A stretch of 32,273 nucleotides of DNA, taken from the NCBI GenBank assembly GCA_020442915.1, contig JAGRJD010000055.1, positions 1-32,273 of the forward strand, given 5' to 3'. Every line of letters begins with the position of its first letter. Position 1 is the stretch's first letter. Made by a program: the position numbers and the translations under genes. This stretch comes from Thiothrix sp. GTDB lineage: Bacteria; Pseudomonadota; Gammaproteobacteria; Thiotrichales; Thiotrichaceae. Under the pieces are notes generated by a model. That model was not told the DNA's origin. It ran no database searches and worked only from the letters and a program-made list of their open reading frames with translations. Shown here in pieces: positions 10,410-18,713 of the stretch.

Positions 10410-10808
10410 ATGAAACTGAATAAAGTTGCTCTGGCCACCCTGCTTTCCTGCGGTCTGCTGGCTTCTGCCGGCACTGCCTTGGCGCACGGCAATGGGTCGG
10501 CTGGCGGGGCCTCTGTCAGTATCGGCGTTATCGGTACCACCGGCTATGTAGACAACGGAGACCGTCGTGGCAATGTCGATCATCGGCGCTATAACCGTAA
10601 TGACCGCAACTACCGTCACAACACGCGTGGCAACCATTACCGCCGTGCACCCGTACAGGTGCGTTATGTTTATGTACAGCGTGGTGACACCCTGGGCCGG
10701 ATTGCCGCCCGCCACCGTGTCAACCCGGCTCACCTGCAGCGGCTCAACAACCTGTACGGCCACCGCGCCAACCAGCTCTGGATTGGCATGCGTCTGCGCA
10801 TCAACTGA
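10410..10808 (+). CDS. Small secreted LysM-domain protein
   Basis: A 132-residue protein with a signal peptide (MKLNKVALATLLSCGLLASA, likely cut after ALA at 25), a short Gly/Ser segment, a strongly basic and Asn/His-rich linker (51-80, rich in Arg, Asn, His and Tyr), and one C-terminal LysM domain (about 86-131, starting Y-V-Y-V-Q-R-G-D-T-L and ending G-M-R-L-R-I). LysM domains bind N-acetylglucosamine in peptidoglycan, so it is probably a periplasmic or outer-surface protein held on the cell wall. No catalytic domain is present. AAGGAG lies 7 nt before the ATG. It stands alone between lspA and a bidirectional terminator. The name comes from the LysM domain only; the biological role is unknown. 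Confidence 0.85.
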   Translation: MKLNKVALATLLSCGLLASAGTALAHGNGSAGGASVSIGVIGTTGYVDNGDRRGNVDHRRYNRNDRNYRHNTRGNHYRRAPVQVRYVYVQRGDTLGRIAARHRVNPAHLQRLNNLYGHRANQLWIGMRLRIN

Positions 10809-10831
10809 GTCCGGATAAGGCTGTAAAGCTC

Positions 10832-10864
10832 AAAACCCCGGATGCTCTGTCATCTGCGGGTTTT
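10832..10864. terminator. Bidirectional intrinsic terminator
   Basis: AAAACCC followed by CGGATG (10832-10844) pairs with CATCTG, a bulged C, and GGGTTTT (10851-10864), giving 13 pairs around a 6-nt loop CTCTGT. A-run and T-run flank the stem, so it can end transcription both of the LysM gene (plus) and of the DUF3301 gene (minus), which converge here. Confidence 0.8.
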
Positions 10865-10911
10865 GCGGGCAGTCCGTCCGGAAGGAAGGGGCCGGGCGGG
10901 CTGGTCCGTTT

Positions 10912-11238
10912 TCAGGATGACATTTCGATGGTCGTGCCTTGGGTGGAGTCAATCTGCATCTGTTCCAGCTGCTGGCCCGACATGATGACCCGCCCCCGAC
11001 GGCGTTCGTAACCCGCCACCGTGAAATCAAAACCGTAGATACGACGCAATACCATGACACCGTGCCGGTTGCGGGCCGGGCGAATGCTTTCCAGCGCTAC
11101 GGTCTGGTCCAGCAGTATGGCATCCATGTTGCGGCAGGCAGTGGTGCAGTACCGAATGGCCGCTTCACGGGTGCGCAGGGCATCATGCCAGAACCAGGCC
11201 AGCAGGGCCAGCAATCCGAGCAGCATTATCGTTGTCAT
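10912..11238 (-). CDS. DUF3301 family membrane-anchored protein
   Basis: A 108-residue protein with one N-terminal membrane helix (TTIMLLGLLALLAWFWHDAL) and a cytosolic or periplasmic domain with the DUF3301 pattern: LLDQTVAL, RPARNRHG, RRIYGFDFTVAGYERRRGRVIM, then G-x-Q-L. This small family is common in Gammaproteobacteria and has no known function. The frame is open back to 11340, but homologues start at the membrane helix, so I use the ATG at 11236-11238; it lacks a clear Shine-Dalgarno. It follows the chalcone-isomerase-like gene by 91 nt and probably ends that transcript. Confidence 0.75.
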   Translation of the reverse strand: MTTIMLLGLLALLAWFWHDALRTREAAIRYCTTACRNMDAILLDQTVALESIRPARNRHGVMVLRRIYGFDFTVAGYERRRGRVIMSGQQLEQMQIDSTQGTTIEMSS

Positions 11239-11329
11239 GCCGGTGACTTTAACATGGCCTGCGTCAGTGGAGAAATTACCCTGACCACTTGTGTGGGGCC
11301 GGTTGACGCCTGTCTGGATGCTTCTGTTT

Positions 11330-11887
11330 TCAGTCGCCACTACCCAGCAGAGCGTTTTTCAGGTTGCCCTGTGCCGGTCTTGCACCCAGCCAGATACCGT
11401 AAAAGGCCTGCTTGAAATCAGCACCGGCAATGGTGGCGGCCTGCCGGCTGTTTTTGAGGATGATCAGGTTCTGGGGCCGGTAGATGAAGTCGTACAGGTC
11501 GCCATCCTTGATGGGCTGTTTGAAGACAGCAATCAATTGCTCAATGCGCTGTTGCAACTGGGGCTGGTTGGGTGCAGATTTCTGGAAGCCTTCGCGCACG
11601 GCGGCTTCCATGTTCTCGCTGGTGATCATGCCGGAGGTGATCTGCAGGCGCAGTGCCATGGGCTGACTGGCTGTCAGAATGGCGTTGGCATCCCTGTCGG
11701 GCGCCTGCAGGTACAGGCCGGCGGTGTACAGGTTGAAGACCAGCCGGGTGCGGATACCCTTGCCGTTCAGGATCAGGTTCTGGCCGGCAAAGTGCTGTTG
11801 TGCCGGGAAGTTGTCGGCGGCCAGTACGGACTGGGCGAAGAGACTGAACAGCAGGAGCAGGGTGGATGGCAAAACGGATTTTTTCAT
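11330..11887 (-). CDS. Secreted chalcone isomerase-like protein
   Basis: A 185-residue protein with a clean signal peptide (MKKSVLPSTLLLLFSLFAQS, cut after VLA at 23). The mature part has the pattern of bacterial chalcone-isomerase-like proteins: G-x-G-I-R-T-R-L-V-F-N-L-Y-T-A-G-L-Y near 44-60, MALRLQITSGMITSENM, and near the end the segment FKQAFYGIWLGARPAQGNLK. Plant chalcone isomerase acts on flavonoids, but the bacterial relatives are periplasmic, lack that pathway, and their function is not known; fatty-acid-like ligands have been suggested for the fold. GGAG lies upstream of the ATG. It is 80 nt downstream of gloB on the same strand, so co-transcription is possible. Confidence 0.8.
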   Translation of the reverse strand: MKKSVLPSTLLLLFSLFAQSVLAADNFPAQQHFAGQNLILNGKGIRTRLVFNLYTAGLYLQAPDRDANAILTASQPMALRLQITSGMITSENMEAAVREGFQKSAPNQPQLQQRIEQLIAVFKQPIKDGDLYDFIYRPQNLIILKNSRQAATIAGADFKQAFYGIWLGARPAQGNLKNALLGSGD

Positions 11888-11967
11888 GTCATAAACTCCT
11901 TCCTCGGTAGTCGGGCATCTATAACATGGCGCACAACCGTCGTACCAGTAACAGGCCGTGTTTATAC

Positions 11968-12750
11968 TCAATCGTATTCGGTGTCTTTCCAGATGCGCAA
12001 GGTGGCAAAGACTTCGGTGGGTGTACTCAGCTCCCGCCCAGCCACTTCTTCGGCCTTGTGGATGATTTCCGGAATGTGGGTGCGCAGGAACGGATTGCTT
12101 CTGAATTCGTTTTCCAGCCGGAAGGGCACAGTCGGGCGTCCGGCATCCAGCAGTTCCCAGCACTCTTCCAGACGCTCATCTAGGGCCGGATTATCCGGTT
12201 CTACCCATTTGGCAAAGCCGATGTTGTCCACCGTGTATTCGTGGGCGCAGTAGACCAGGGTTTCCGGAGGCAGCTTTGCCAGCCGCAGCAGTGACTCATG
12301 CAGCTGATCCAGGCTGCCGTCAAACACCCGTCCACAGCCGTTGCCGAAAATCGTATCGCCACAAAACAGGCTGTTTTCGCCGTAATAGGCAATATGGCCC
12401 GCCGTGTGGCCGGGGATGTCCAGCACCTCGAAGCAGAGGCCCAGGGTTTCCAGGCTGACCACATCACCGCCCTGCAGCGCGTGCTGACGGTGGGGGATAG
12501 TTTCATGGGCCGGGCCGTAAACGGCCAGTCCCGGATGCTGTTCAAGCAGCCCGACAATGCCGCCAACGTGATCCCGATGGTGGTGCGTGATGAGAATGGC
12601 GACCGGCTTGATATTGCGCTGCTCCAGTTCGGCCAGTACCGGCACGGCATCGCCGGGGTCGACAATGGCGGCGTATTTCCTGTCTTCATCGGTAATCAGC
12701 CAGATGTAGTTGTCAGTGAAAGCCGGTACATTTATGACCTGAATCATCAT
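11968..12750 (-). CDS. gloB: Hydroxyacylglutathione hydrolase (glyoxalase II)
   Basis: Hydrolyses S-D-lactoylglutathione to glutathione and D-lactate, the second step of methylglyoxal detoxification in the cytosol. The 260-residue metallo-beta-lactamase-fold protein has the metal motif THHHRDH (55-61), [20 protein letters not shown], and YCAHEYT for the remaining metal and substrate ligands, and the C-terminal glyoxalase II domain ending with a conserved S-N-P-F-L-R. Start: two ATGs in tandem (12748-12750 and the next codon) with a weak GGAA upstream. It is divergent from gmk across 136 nt. Confidence 0.96.
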   Translation of the reverse strand: MMIQVINVPAFTDNYIWLITDEDRKYAAIVDPGDAVPVLAELEQRNIKPVAILITHHHRDHVGGIVGLLEQHPGLAVYGPAHETIPHRQHALQGGDVVSLETLGLCFEVLDIPGHTAGHIAYYGENSLFCGDTIFGNGCGRVFDGSLDQLHESLLRLAKLPPETLVYCAHEYTVDNIGFAKWVEPDNPALDERLEECWELLDAGRPTVPFRLENEFRSNPFLRTHIPEIIHKAEEVAGRELSTPTEVFATLRIWKDTEYD

Positions 12751-12886
12751 TTCGTTTCCTGGGGTTGTTGCGTCTGGCCATCATTCGCTATATCGTCCAC
12801 GGCCAGCACCCATAATCGCATACAAGTTTCAGCAAGACCATTACCAACAGGAGCCATGTTTCAGGCTTTCAGGAGGCAGAACTGAA

Positions 12887-13525
12887 ATGAATCCGGAACA
12901 GTTATATCCAGGGCGGCTGTATATCGTGTCGGCACCTTCGGGTGCGGGCAAGACCAGTCTGGTCAAGGCGTTGTGTGAGCGTCTGGAGCGGGTCATGGTC
13001 TCGGTTTCCCATACAACCCGCACGCCACGTCCCGGTGAGACGGATGGCCTGCATTATCATTTCTGCAGTATGCCGGCGTTCAGGCAGGCTCTGGAGCAGG
13101 GGGCGTTTCTGGAGTATGCCGAAGTGTTCGGCAATTATTACGGCACTTCACGTCCTGAACTGGAGCGGCAGCTGGCGGACGGGTATGACGTGATTCTGGA
13201 AATCGACTGGCAGGGAGCCCGGCAGGTGCGGGCGGTATGGGGGGATGTACCCGGTATATTCATCCTTCCGCCGGGAATGGCGGCGCTGGAAGCACGCCTG
13301 CGTGCCCGTGCCCAGGATGATGAGGCGGTCATCCGGAACAGGATGCTGGCAGCCTGCAGTGAAATGTCGCATTTTGATGAATATGACTACCTGATTGTGA
13401 ATGAGCATTTTGACACCGCGCTGGATGAATTACTGGCCATATTCCGCAGTGGCCGGCTCCGCCTCGAAGTACAGCGTCAGCGCCATGCAGCGCTGTTGGC
13501 CATGATTGGGCGTCTCTGTGACTGA
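12887..13525 (+). CDS. gmk: Guanylate kinase
   Basis: Phosphorylates GMP to GDP with ATP. The 212-residue product has the P-loop APSGAGKT (16-23), the GMP-binding stretch ([12 protein letters not shown] and DGLHYHF), [15 protein letters not shown], and [11 protein letters not shown]. The ATG is preceded by AGGAGG (10-nt spacing). In many Gammaproteobacteria rpoZ follows gmk; here a secreted ankyrin protein follows instead and no rpoZ is seen. Confidence 0.97.
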   Translation: MNPEQLYPGRLYIVSAPSGAGKTSLVKALCERLERVMVSVSHTTRTPRPGETDGLHYHFCSMPAFRQALEQGAFLEYAEVFGNYYGTSRPELERQLADGYDVILEIDWQGARQVRAVWGDVPGIFILPPGMAALEARLRARAQDDEAVIRNRMLAACSEMSHFDEYDYLIVNEHFDTALDELLAIFRSGRLRLEVQRQRHAALLAMIGRLCD

Positions 13526-13564
13526 TACGGCATAAAAATGGGCTATTCTGTCGGAACCCCGGTG

Positions 13565-13584
13565 GCGTGATCAGCCTGATACGC
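13565..13584. other. Small inverted repeat after gmk
   Basis: GCGT, a bulged G, then ATCAG pairs with CTGATACGC around a single C (13565-13584). The core ATCAG-C-CTGAT could be a regulator half-site pair for the downstream ankyrin gene or a weak mRNA hairpin. No T-run follows. The octamer GTGATCAG of this repeat recurs about 45 nt downstream. Confidence 0.25.
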
Positions 13585-13646
13585 GTATATTAATCTGGTG
13601 TTCACAACCGTGATCAGGGGGCTGTCAGTGCTGATATGGAGTGCAT

Positions 13647-14555
13647 ATGAAAAAGACAAGATTTTCTAGGCGGAGTCCGGCAGCTCCCCAGACTGCCGGA
13701 CTGATTCTGCTTGGTCTGTTGTGTGGCAGTGTGTCCGCACCGGCCATGGCTCAGGACTCTTTGTTCCAGATGCTTTTCCCTTGGCTTAAACCGCAGCAGC
13801 AGCCACAACAACCACAGCCGCAGGCTCCCCGCAGCCCCCAGCCGGTGGCACCGGCTCCGGCAGCTCCCGTACAGCGCCCGACCCAGCCGGCAGCACCACT
13901 GCAGGCCAGCCCGCCACCGGCCAGATCCGTGCCGCAGGTGTCGGGCAAGACCCTGCTTCCCGAGCCGGAAGCCGAGAAGTATCCGGTCAGGAACCGGGTC
14001 AAGTATGACAACTCCCTGGACCGACGTCTGATGTATACCCTGCAGAATGCCCGCAGGATCAATGATATCCGCTGGCTGCTGGATGAGGGGGCGAATCCCA
14101 ACTATGTGGATGAAACGGGGGCATCCCCGGTTTATGTGGCGGTGCGATCAGGCTGGGTCCAGCTGGCCGAAATGCTGCGCGAAGCCGGTGGAGACTTCAT
14201 TCGTCCGACAGCGGACGGGACGACCACCCTGCACATTGCGGTTGCTGCGGGGCAGATGAAAATGGCCCAGTATCTGGTTGATCTCGGCTGCAATGTCAAT
14301 GCCAAGACCAATAAGGGATGGCTACCCCTGCATCATGCCGCCCGCTTTGGTCATGTGGAGCTGGCCCGTTACATGCTGCAGCTGGGAAATGATCCCAATG
14401 CCCGCAACTCCGATGGCCTGACACCCCTGCAGCTGGCCGAGCATGCCCGGCATATGCAGGTGGTCTATCTGCTGCGTCCGCACACCAATCTGGGGATTGC
14501 CGGTGCCAGCGGCAGTCCGGGGCAATCTACGGGGCTGTTTGGTGCGTTCAGGTAG
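13647..14555 (+). CDS. Secreted ankyrin-repeat protein
   Basis: A 302-residue protein with a signal peptide (1-35, hydrophobic core TAGLILLGLLCGSVSAPAMA), a Gln/Pro/Ala-rich linker (about 50-95), a short charged segment, and about four ankyrin repeats (about 125-275) with typical G-x-T-x-L-H-I-A and G-x-x-x-L-H-H-A-A-R-F-G-H signatures. Ankyrin repeats bind other proteins; export by Sec places it in the periplasm or on the outer membrane. I use the ATG at 13647 with GGAG 6 nt upstream instead of the GTG two codons earlier. The Pro/Gln linker is suited to spanning distance, for example from an inner to an outer partner. No catalytic domain is visible, and the function is unknown. Confidence 0.85.
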   Translation: MKKTRFSRRSPAAPQTAGLILLGLLCGSVSAPAMAQDSLFQMLFPWLKPQQQPQQPQPQAPRSPQPVAPAPAAPVQRPTQPAAPLQASPPPARSVPQVSGKTLLPEPEAEKYPVRNRVKYDNSLDRRLMYTLQNARRINDIRWLLDEGANPNYVDETGASPVYVAVRSGWVQLAEMLREAGGDFIRPTADGTTTLHIAVAAGQMKMAQYLVDLGCNVNAKTNKGWLPLHHAARFGHVELARYMLQLGNDPNARNSDGLTPLQLAEHARHMQVVYLLRPHTNLGIAGASGSPGQSTGLFGAFR

Positions 14556-14619
14556 GGCGCCGTGGTGGCACTGGGTCTGATGGGCCGCCGCTGGCTGATG
14601 TGCTGCAGCTTTTGCCTGC

Positions 14620-15498
14620 TCAGCGCGATTTTCTGCCGCCGGGGCCGGATTCCGGCCTCGCATTGATTTTGGCACGTGCCTGAGCATAGGGAGAGATTTT
14701 TTTGCCTGATGGCGTGCGTCGGCTTCCGTATGCGTCGGTATTGCTTTCCTGTTGTGGCTCATAAACCAGACCAGCCAGCCGGTACAGCTCCCGCAGGCTT
14801 TTGTAATCCAGTTCCTGGTGCTTTCCGGCCCGCAGACCGCGTGGCAGGGTGATATTGCCGTAGCGTATCCGTCTGAGCCGACTGACCTGTACACCCTGCG
14901 ATTCCCACAGGCGGCGGACTTCGCGGTTGCGCCCTTCCGCCAGTACTACGTGATACCAGTGGTTCATGCCTTCACCGCCGGCATCGTGGATACCCAGAAA
15001 ATGAGCCGGCCCATCTCCCAGCTCCACCCCGCTTTCCAGTCTGGCCAGCATGTCCGGAGTGACTTCCCCGAATACCCGCACGGCATATTCCCGCTCGATT
15101 TCTGAAGAAGGATGCATGAGCCGGTTGGCCAGTTCCCCGTCAGTGGTGAACAGCAGCAGGCCATCAGTATTCACGTCCAGGCGACCGACCATGACCCAGC
15201 GCCCCTGATTCAGGCGCGGCAGGGCCTTGAAAACCGTTGCGCGCCCTTCCGGGTCGGAGCGAGTGCAGACTTCACCGGCCTGCTTGTGGTACATCAGGGT
15301 TCTGGGCGTGGCCTTGAGGCGTGCCGAAAGGTACAGCTTCTGGCCGCGCAGCACAACCCGGTCTTCCGGACTGATCTGTTGTCCCAGAGCTGCGGGCTGG
15401 CCGTTGATGATCAGCTCTCCGGCCTCAATCCAGCGTTCAATTTCACGGCGGGAGCCATAACCCGCGTGGGCAAGCAGTTTCTGGATGCGTTCTTTCAT
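14620..15498 (-). CDS. rluB: 23S rRNA pseudouridine synthase, RluB type
   Basis: Makes pseudouridine in 23S rRNA (position 2605 in E. coli for RluB). The 292-residue protein has an N-terminal S4 RNA-binding domain (about 1-60, with KLLAHAGYGSRREIERWI), the RsuA/RluB/RluE catalytic domain with the GRLD motif (105-108, Asp108 nucleophile), LMHPSSEIEREYAV, and EGRNREVRRLWES, plus a basic C-terminal tail. I start at the ATG 15496-15498, where the S4 domain begins; a TTG nine codons earlier is less likely. RluB rather than RluE/RsuA is inferred from the S4 domain plus long tail. Convergent with the ankyrin gene. Confidence 0.9.
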   Translation of the reverse strand: MKERIQKLLAHAGYGSRREIERWIEAGELIINGQPAALGQQISPEDRVVLRGQKLYLSARLKATPRTLMYHKQAGEVCTRSDPEGRATVFKALPRLNQGRWVMVGRLDVNTDGLLLFTTDGELANRLMHPSSEIEREYAVRVFGEVTPDMLARLESGVELGDGPAHFLGIHDAGGEGMNHWYHVVLAEGRNREVRRLWESQGVQVSRLRRIRYGNITLPRGLRAGKHQELDYKSLRELYRLAGLVYEPQQESNTDAYGSRRTPSGKKISPYAQARAKINARPESGPGGRKSR

Positions 15499-15587
15499 GG
15501 GGAGAGGTTTCCGGAGCGACAGCAAACAATGCTAAAGTGGAGCATATCCCGCTGCCATCAGCAAGAAAAAAAAGGAACCTGTCCCCG

Positions 15588-17384
15588 ATGATCGCCATGA
15601 GCCGTACCGCCCGCCCGCATGCAGACCGGCGTGACTGGCATAATCTCAAGTCCATGCTGCCTTACCTGTTTGAGTTTCGGGGGCGGGTACTGTTTGCCCT
15701 GTTGTGCCTGATCCTGTCCAAGGTGGCGACAGTCGGTGTGCCGGTGGTTCTGAAGCAGATTGTGGATACGCTGGAGCAGCGTCCGGAGCAGGTGCTGGTA
15801 TTGCCGGTGATGCTGCTGCTGGCCTATGGATTGCTGCGTCTGGCCAGTGCGGCTTTCAACGAGTTGCGTGATTCGGTATTTGCCAAGGTGCGTTACCATG
15901 CCATGCGTACCCTGTCATGCCGGGTGCTGGCCCATCTGCACAAGCTGTCGCTGCGGTTTCATCTGGAGCGCAAGACCGGAGCCATCAGCCGTGATCTGGA
16001 GCGGGGTACCCGTTCGGTCAGCAGCCTGATGAACTTCATGACCTTCAGCATTATCCCGATTCTGGTCGAGTTCCTGCTGGTCGGAATCATCCTGCTGCGG
16101 AATTACGACCCCATCTTTACCCTGATCACCTTTGGCATTGTCGCCCTGTATATTCTGTTCACTCTCAAGGTCACAGAGTGGCGCATGGATCACCGTCACG
16201 AGATGAACCAGCTGGACTCGGAGGCCAACAACCAGGCCATTGACAGCCTGATCAATTACGAAACTGTCAAATACTTCAACAATGAAGCCATGGAGCTGCA
16301 GCGCTATGACCAGACACTGGGCCGGTGGGAGGATATGGCGGTCAGGACCCAGACTTCCATGTCACTACTGAACTTCGGGCAGTCAGCGATTATTGCCATT
16401 GGTGTCACCCTGATCATGTTTGCAGCGGCCCGGGAGGTGATCAACGGGATCATGACCATTGGGGATCTGGTCATGGTCAATGCTTTCATGTTGCAGCTGT
16501 TTCTGCCGTTGGGGGCGCTGGGTATTATTTACCGCTCCCTGAAATATACCCTTGCGGATATGGACATGGTATTCCGGTTGCTGGAAACGGCAGCGGAGAT
16601 TCAGGATGTGCCAGAGGCATCCGGGCTCAGGGTGGGCAAAGGTGAAGTCTGTTTCGAGGGAGTGCACTTCGGTTATCAGCCCGAGCGCGAGATTCTGAAA
16701 GGGGTATCTTTCACTATCGGGGCCGGGAAGACTGTAGCAGTGGTCGGACACAGCGGAGCAGGAAAATCGACCCTGCCACGGCTGTTATACCGGTTTTATG
16801 ACATCCGTGCCGGGCGTGTTCTGATTGATGGCCAGGATATCAGGCAGGTGACGCAGGACAGCCTGCGCCGGGCCATCGGTATCGTGCCGCAGGATACCGT
16901 GCTGTTTAATGACACCATCCGCTACAATCTGCTGTATGGCAACCCTGATGCCAGTCAGGTACAGCTGGAGCAGGCTGCCGCCATGGCACATATCCTGGAC
17001 TTCATCCAGAATCTGCCAGAGGGCTGGGAGACGGTGGTGGGCGAGCGCGGACTCAAGTTGTCAGGCGGGGAAAAGCAGCGTGTGGCCATTGCCCGTGCGA
17101 TACTGAAACAGCCACCGATCCTGGTTTTTGACGAAGCCACGTCTGCTTTGGACAGTGCGACGGAGCGGGCAATCCAGAAAACCCTGGATGAAGTGGCGGG
17201 GCATCACACAACCCTGATGATTGCACACCGCCTCTCCACCATTGTCAAGGCCGACCGGATTCTGGTGCTGGAAGATGGACGTGTACTGGAGCAGGGCACG
17301 CATGAACAGTTGCTGGCAGCGCGGGGAGCGTATTGTGCCATGTGGGAGCTGCAGCAGCAGGAGCAGCAGGCAGGGAAATCCTGA
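15588..17384 (+). CDS. ABC exporter of the Atm1/HMT1 type, fused permease and ATPase
   Basis: A 598-residue half-transporter with six predicted membrane helices in the first ~310 residues and one nucleotide-binding domain. ATPase motifs are: Walker A GHSGAGKST (387-395, Lys393), LSGGE signature (491-495), Walker B LVFDE (512-516), and H-loop IAHRLS. The coupling-region motif NYETVKYFNNEAME is characteristic of the Atm1/ABCB7 group, whose bacterial members export glutathione conjugates or glutathione-metal complexes. The protein should act as a homodimer in the inner membrane. Start: ATG 15588 with GGAA 13 nt upstream; another ATG follows 9 nt later. An alternative GTG at 15537 lacks a ribosome site. 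The proximity of gloB fits a glutathione theme but is not evidence of shared function. Confidence 0.9.
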   Translation: MIAMSRTARPHADRRDWHNLKSMLPYLFEFRGRVLFALLCLILSKVATVGVPVVLKQIVDTLEQRPEQVLVLPVMLLLAYGLLRLASAAFNELRDSVFAKVRYHAMRTLSCRVLAHLHKLSLRFHLERKTGAISRDLERGTRSVSSLMNFMTFSIIPILVEFLLVGIILLRNYDPIFTLITFGIVALYILFTLKVTEWRMDHRHEMNQLDSEANNQAIDSLINYETVKYFNNEAMELQRYDQTLGRWEDMAVRTQTSMSLLNFGQSAIIAIGVTLIMFAAAREVINGIMTIGDLVMVNAFMLQLFLPLGALGIIYRSLKYTLADMDMVFRLLETAAEIQDVPEASGLRVGKGEVCFEGVHFGYQPEREILKGVSFTIGAGKTVAVVGHSGAGKSTLPRLLYRFYDIRAGRVLIDGQDIRQVTQDSLRRAIGIVPQDTVLFNDTIRYNLLYGNPDASQVQLEQAAAMAHILDFIQNLPEGWETVVGERGLKLSGGEKQRVAIARAILKQPPILVFDEATSALDSATERAIQKTLDEVAGHHTTLMIAHRLSTIVKADRILVLEDGRVLEQGTHEQLLAARGAYCAMWELQQQEQQAGKS

Positions 17385-17502
17385 ATGGTTAATATTTGTT
17401 CTAAAAGAAACCTGTCGGACTACTACACTTGGAAAAGGCAGTCCACCCGCATAAGGAAATCATTTTCGGACTGGCCTGTGCTGATGCAAAAAATCAGCAG
17501 GG

Positions 17503-17536
17503 AAAGCTGCCATTGCCAGGGACGGCTTTTTATTTT
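17503..17536 (+). terminator. Intrinsic terminator of the ABC exporter gene
   Basis: AAAGCTG (17503-17509) pairs with CGGCTTT (17523-17529, one G-T pair), followed by TTTATTTTC. It is 118 nt after the stop codon and immediately before the end of the convergent coiled-coil gene. A second small hairpin, GCTGAT (17480-17485) with ATCAGC (17493-17498), lies just upstream. Confidence 0.65.
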
Positions 17537-18618
17537 CAGCGGTGGGAGGAGGATTTCAGGGAAAACAGGTGGCGGGGTGGCTCGGAAGCTGCTTCTGCTT
17601 CAGCGTGAGTGCTCTCGCTTTCACTGATGACCTGGGCGGTTTTGTTTTCCAGGGTCTTCAGCAGCGTGCGGGCATTTTCCAGCCCTTCCTGCAGGTCGGC
17701 GCACATTTCATCCGTGAGGCTGACCGTCTGGGTCAGGCGATCGACTTTCAGGTTCTCCACCTGGGCAAACTGTTCACGCACTTTCGAGGTCATGTCCTGC
17801 CCCTGCTCGCTGTTTTCACGCAGGTTTCCGACAATCCGGCGTGATTCTTCCAGATTGGCCTCCAGTTCCTGACGGGCCATGTCGGTGGTCTGGAACAGGC
17901 TGGTGAACTGCTCCTGTGCCTGCTGTTCCAGGGTTTCCATTTCCTCCGAATGGCGGCTGAAGCGTTGTTCGGACGTTTCCTGCTGTTCACGCAGGCGGCT
18001 CATGGCGAGGGTGGACTCCTGAAGCATGGTTTCCAGCTGGGTCTGCACTTCGGCGGACAGGCGAGCGTGTTCTTCCTGGGCTGAAAGCTGGGACTTCTGG
18101 TGTTCCAGCAGTTTGCGGGTCAGGCCCTGAGCCAGTCTTTCCTGCTCGCGCAGGCGCAGGATGCCGTCATCAACCTGGGACAGGCCGGTCTGCAGTTTCT
18201 GCTTGACGGTACGGACTGTGTCAACCGTATCCTGCAGTTGCTGATCCCAGTAGTTCTGGACGTGCTGAATGCGATCCGCCAGTTGGGATGAGATATCGCG
18301 TAACTCCCGTTCTGCTTCACGGGCATGCTGGATTACCTGTCCGGCATCATCCGCCCGGTTCTTGCTGGTTTCACAGTCCTTGTTGATCTGTTCAAAGCGG
18401 GTTTTCAGCTGTTCACCCAGATAGTTGGCATCCTGTGCCCCGTGCTGGATGGTTTCAATGATCTGTGCCAGCTGTTTGCGCTCCTGTTCCGCTTCAGCCC
18501 GGTACTTGCTCAGCAGATAGCGCTCGCGCTGGCCGGCCTGGGGGCGCAGCAGCAGCACGGCAGCCTGCAGGGCTATCAAGGCAATCGCGATGATCAGGAC
18601 GTCAAGAATGCTTATCAT
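17536..18618 (-). CDS. Membrane-anchored coiled-coil protein, function unknown
   Basis: A 360-residue protein with one N-terminal membrane helix (about 4-25, LDVLIIAIALIALQAAVLLL) followed by almost continuous predicted coiled coil (about 30-325), rich in Glu, Gln and Arg with few Pro or Gly, and a short polar tail. The architecture (single anchor plus long cytosolic or periplasmic coil) resembles RmuC- or TolA-like spacers, but there is no nuclease domain and no motif I recognise. It follows mltA by 95 nt on the same strand and could share its transcript, which hints at a cell-envelope role. No clear Shine-Dalgarno precedes the ATG at 18616-18618. I cannot name a family. Confidence 0.7.
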   Translation of the reverse strand: MISILDVLIIAIALIALQAAVLLLRPQAGQRERYLLSKYRAEAEQERKQLAQIIETIQHGAQDANYLGEQLKTRFEQINKDCETSKNRADDAGQVIQHAREAERELRDISSQLADRIQHVQNYWDQQLQDTVDTVRTVKQKLQTGLSQVDDGILRLREQERLAQGLTRKLLEHQKSQLSAQEEHARLSAEVQTQLETMLQESTLAMSRLREQQETSEQRFSRHSEEMETLEQQAQEQFTSLFQTTDMARQELEANLEESRRIVGNLRENSEQGQDMTSKVREQFAQVENLKVDRLTQTVSLTDEMCADLQEGLENARTLLKTLENKTAQVISESESTHAEAEAASEPPRHLFSLKSSSHR

Positions 18619-18713
18619 GTTGGATTAACTATCTTAGGTTGGGTCGCCGGCCACAGGTGCGGATTTTTGTCTTCCCCATACCATATACCCGACAATCTTA
18701 ATCCCGGCTTAGT

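Noticed and set aside
17385..17627. 80-codon frame after the ABC exporter gene
   Set aside because: It runs through a terminator and into the convergent coiled-coil gene; no ribosome site or domain.
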